Source of the DNA: an uncultured Cryptobacterium sp.
GTDB lineage: Bacteria > Actinomycetota > Coriobacteriia > Coriobacteriales > Eggerthellaceae
NCBI GenBank assembly: GCA_900554685.1
Contig: USIG01000087.1
Span: 1 to 7,311, forward strand
DNA: 7,311 bases
Direction of reading: 5' to 3'
Position numbers and translations under genes: made by a program. Below, in pieces: positions 6,901 through 7,311 of this stretch; the stretch's first letter is position 1; every line of letters starts with the position of its first letter. A model generated the notes under the pieces. The model ran no database searches. It worked only from the letters and a program-made list of their open reading frames with translations, and had not been told where the DNA came from.

Positions 6901-7311
6901 TTAGTCACGCTCCTTATGGCGAATAATGCGCCCTTCAGCAACGCGACGAAGGTGCTTTCCGTATTCACTCTTGCCGTAACGATCTGCCGCTTCAACGAGT
7001 TGTTCACGGCTGATCCAGCCATTTTCAAAAGCGATGTCTTCAATAACGGATACAAGTAATCCTTGGCTTCTCTCTACAGCACGTACAAACTCAGATGCCT
7101 CAAACAATGATTCCATGGTGCCGGTATCTAACCACGCAAATCCGCGTCCAAGAGTCACCACATTTAGTGAGCCATCATCAAGATACATCTGATTTAAGGT
7201 AGTAATTTCAAGCTCTCCGCGAGCAGAAGGCTTTACCTGCTTTGCAAATTCGCATACACGTGAATCGTAGAAATAAAGACCCGTAACCGCATAATTAGAT
7301 TTTGGATGCTC
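6901..7311 (-). CDS. rfbA: Glucose-1-phosphate thymidylyltransferase (RmlA), C-terminal part, cut by the window edge
   Basis: The first enzyme of dTDP-L-rhamnose synthesis joins glucose-1-phosphate and dTTP to give dTDP-glucose and pyrophosphate. The open frame enters at the right edge and gives the last 136 residues; the family is about 290-300 residues long, so roughly the N-terminal half, including the nucleotide-binding GxGTRLxP motif, lies outside. Matches to RmlA are clear: EHPKSNYAVTGLYFYD at the very start, SARGELEIT at 29-37 of the fragment, and GRGFAWLDTGT at 55-65, whose Asp in WLDTG is a metal-binding residue in the family. SLFEASEFVRAVERSQGL and EDIAFENGWIS follow. An internal ATG at 7188 is only a Met inside this frame (NQMYLDD) and not the gene start. 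The stop is followed 5 bases later by rfbD. Confidence 0.95.
   Translation of the reverse strand, partial: EHPKSNYAVTGLYFYDSRVCEFAKQVKPSARGELEITTLNQMYLDDGSLNVVTLGRGFAWLDTGTMESLFEASEFVRAVERSQGLLVSVIEDIAFENGWISREQLVEAADRYGKSEYGKHLRRVAEGRIIRHKERD

Noticed and set aside
6852..7055. Minus-strand open frame of 67 codons in another frame
   Set aside because: It overlaps the well-recognised RmlA C-terminus and RmlD N-terminus and resembles no protein I know.
6901..7188. Short separate 95-residue gene starting at 7188
   Set aside because: The ATG is an internal Met of the RmlA frame, which continues upstream to the window edge with clear RmlA sequence (SNYAVTGLYFYD, ARGELEIT).

Overview
The window is a slice of a bacterial surface-polysaccharide (rhamnose-containing cell-wall glycan or capsule) locus. 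All six genes I can support lie on the minus strand, so transcription runs from the right edge to the left edge. Moderate A+T content, short intergenic gaps, a DUF6541-type membrane protein and dTDP-rhamnose genes followed by a DUF4422-type glycosyltransferase all fit a Gram-positive actinobacterium. My best guess is the Coriobacteriia (Atopobium/Lancefieldella/Olsenella/Collinsella type). This placement rests on gene content and protein flavour only, and it is tentative.

Layout in transcription order. The dTDP-L-rhamnose block comes first: the 3' part of rfbA/rmlA (glucose-1-phosphate thymidylyltransferase, cut by the right edge), then rfbD/rmlD (dTDP-4-dehydrorhamnose reductase) and rfbB/rmlB (dTDP-glucose 4,6-dehydratase). 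rmlC is not in the window. A gap of about 100-120 bases (about 4847-4966) follows and carries a candidate promoter and a strong ribosome binding site. Next is a tightly packed assembly block: a GT-A type glycosyltransferase (3824-4846), a 630-residue DUF4422 glycosyltransferase with a second, GT8-like half (1932-3824), and a large polytopic DUF6541-type membrane protein (1925 down to the left edge). That last frame has no stop inside the window. The first two genes of this block share one base (TAATG), and the last two are separated by 6 bases.

How the genes fit together: RmlA, RmlB and RmlD, with an RmlC encoded elsewhere, make dTDP-L-rhamnose in the cytoplasm. The two soluble glycosyltransferases probably add sugars to a lipid-linked or wall-linked glycan at the inner face of the membrane. 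The DUF6541 protein, with about a dozen membrane segments and an acidic outer loop, may act on the glycan outside the membrane. The most unusual point is the C-terminal half of the DUF4422 protein. It keeps the scaffold pattern of a GT8 glycosyltransferase but appears to have lost each of the metal- and nucleotide-binding motifs, so it looks like a pseudo-glycosyltransferase domain fused to an apparently intact DUF4422 enzyme. I saw no RNA genes, mobile elements, CRISPR arrays or plus-strand genes.
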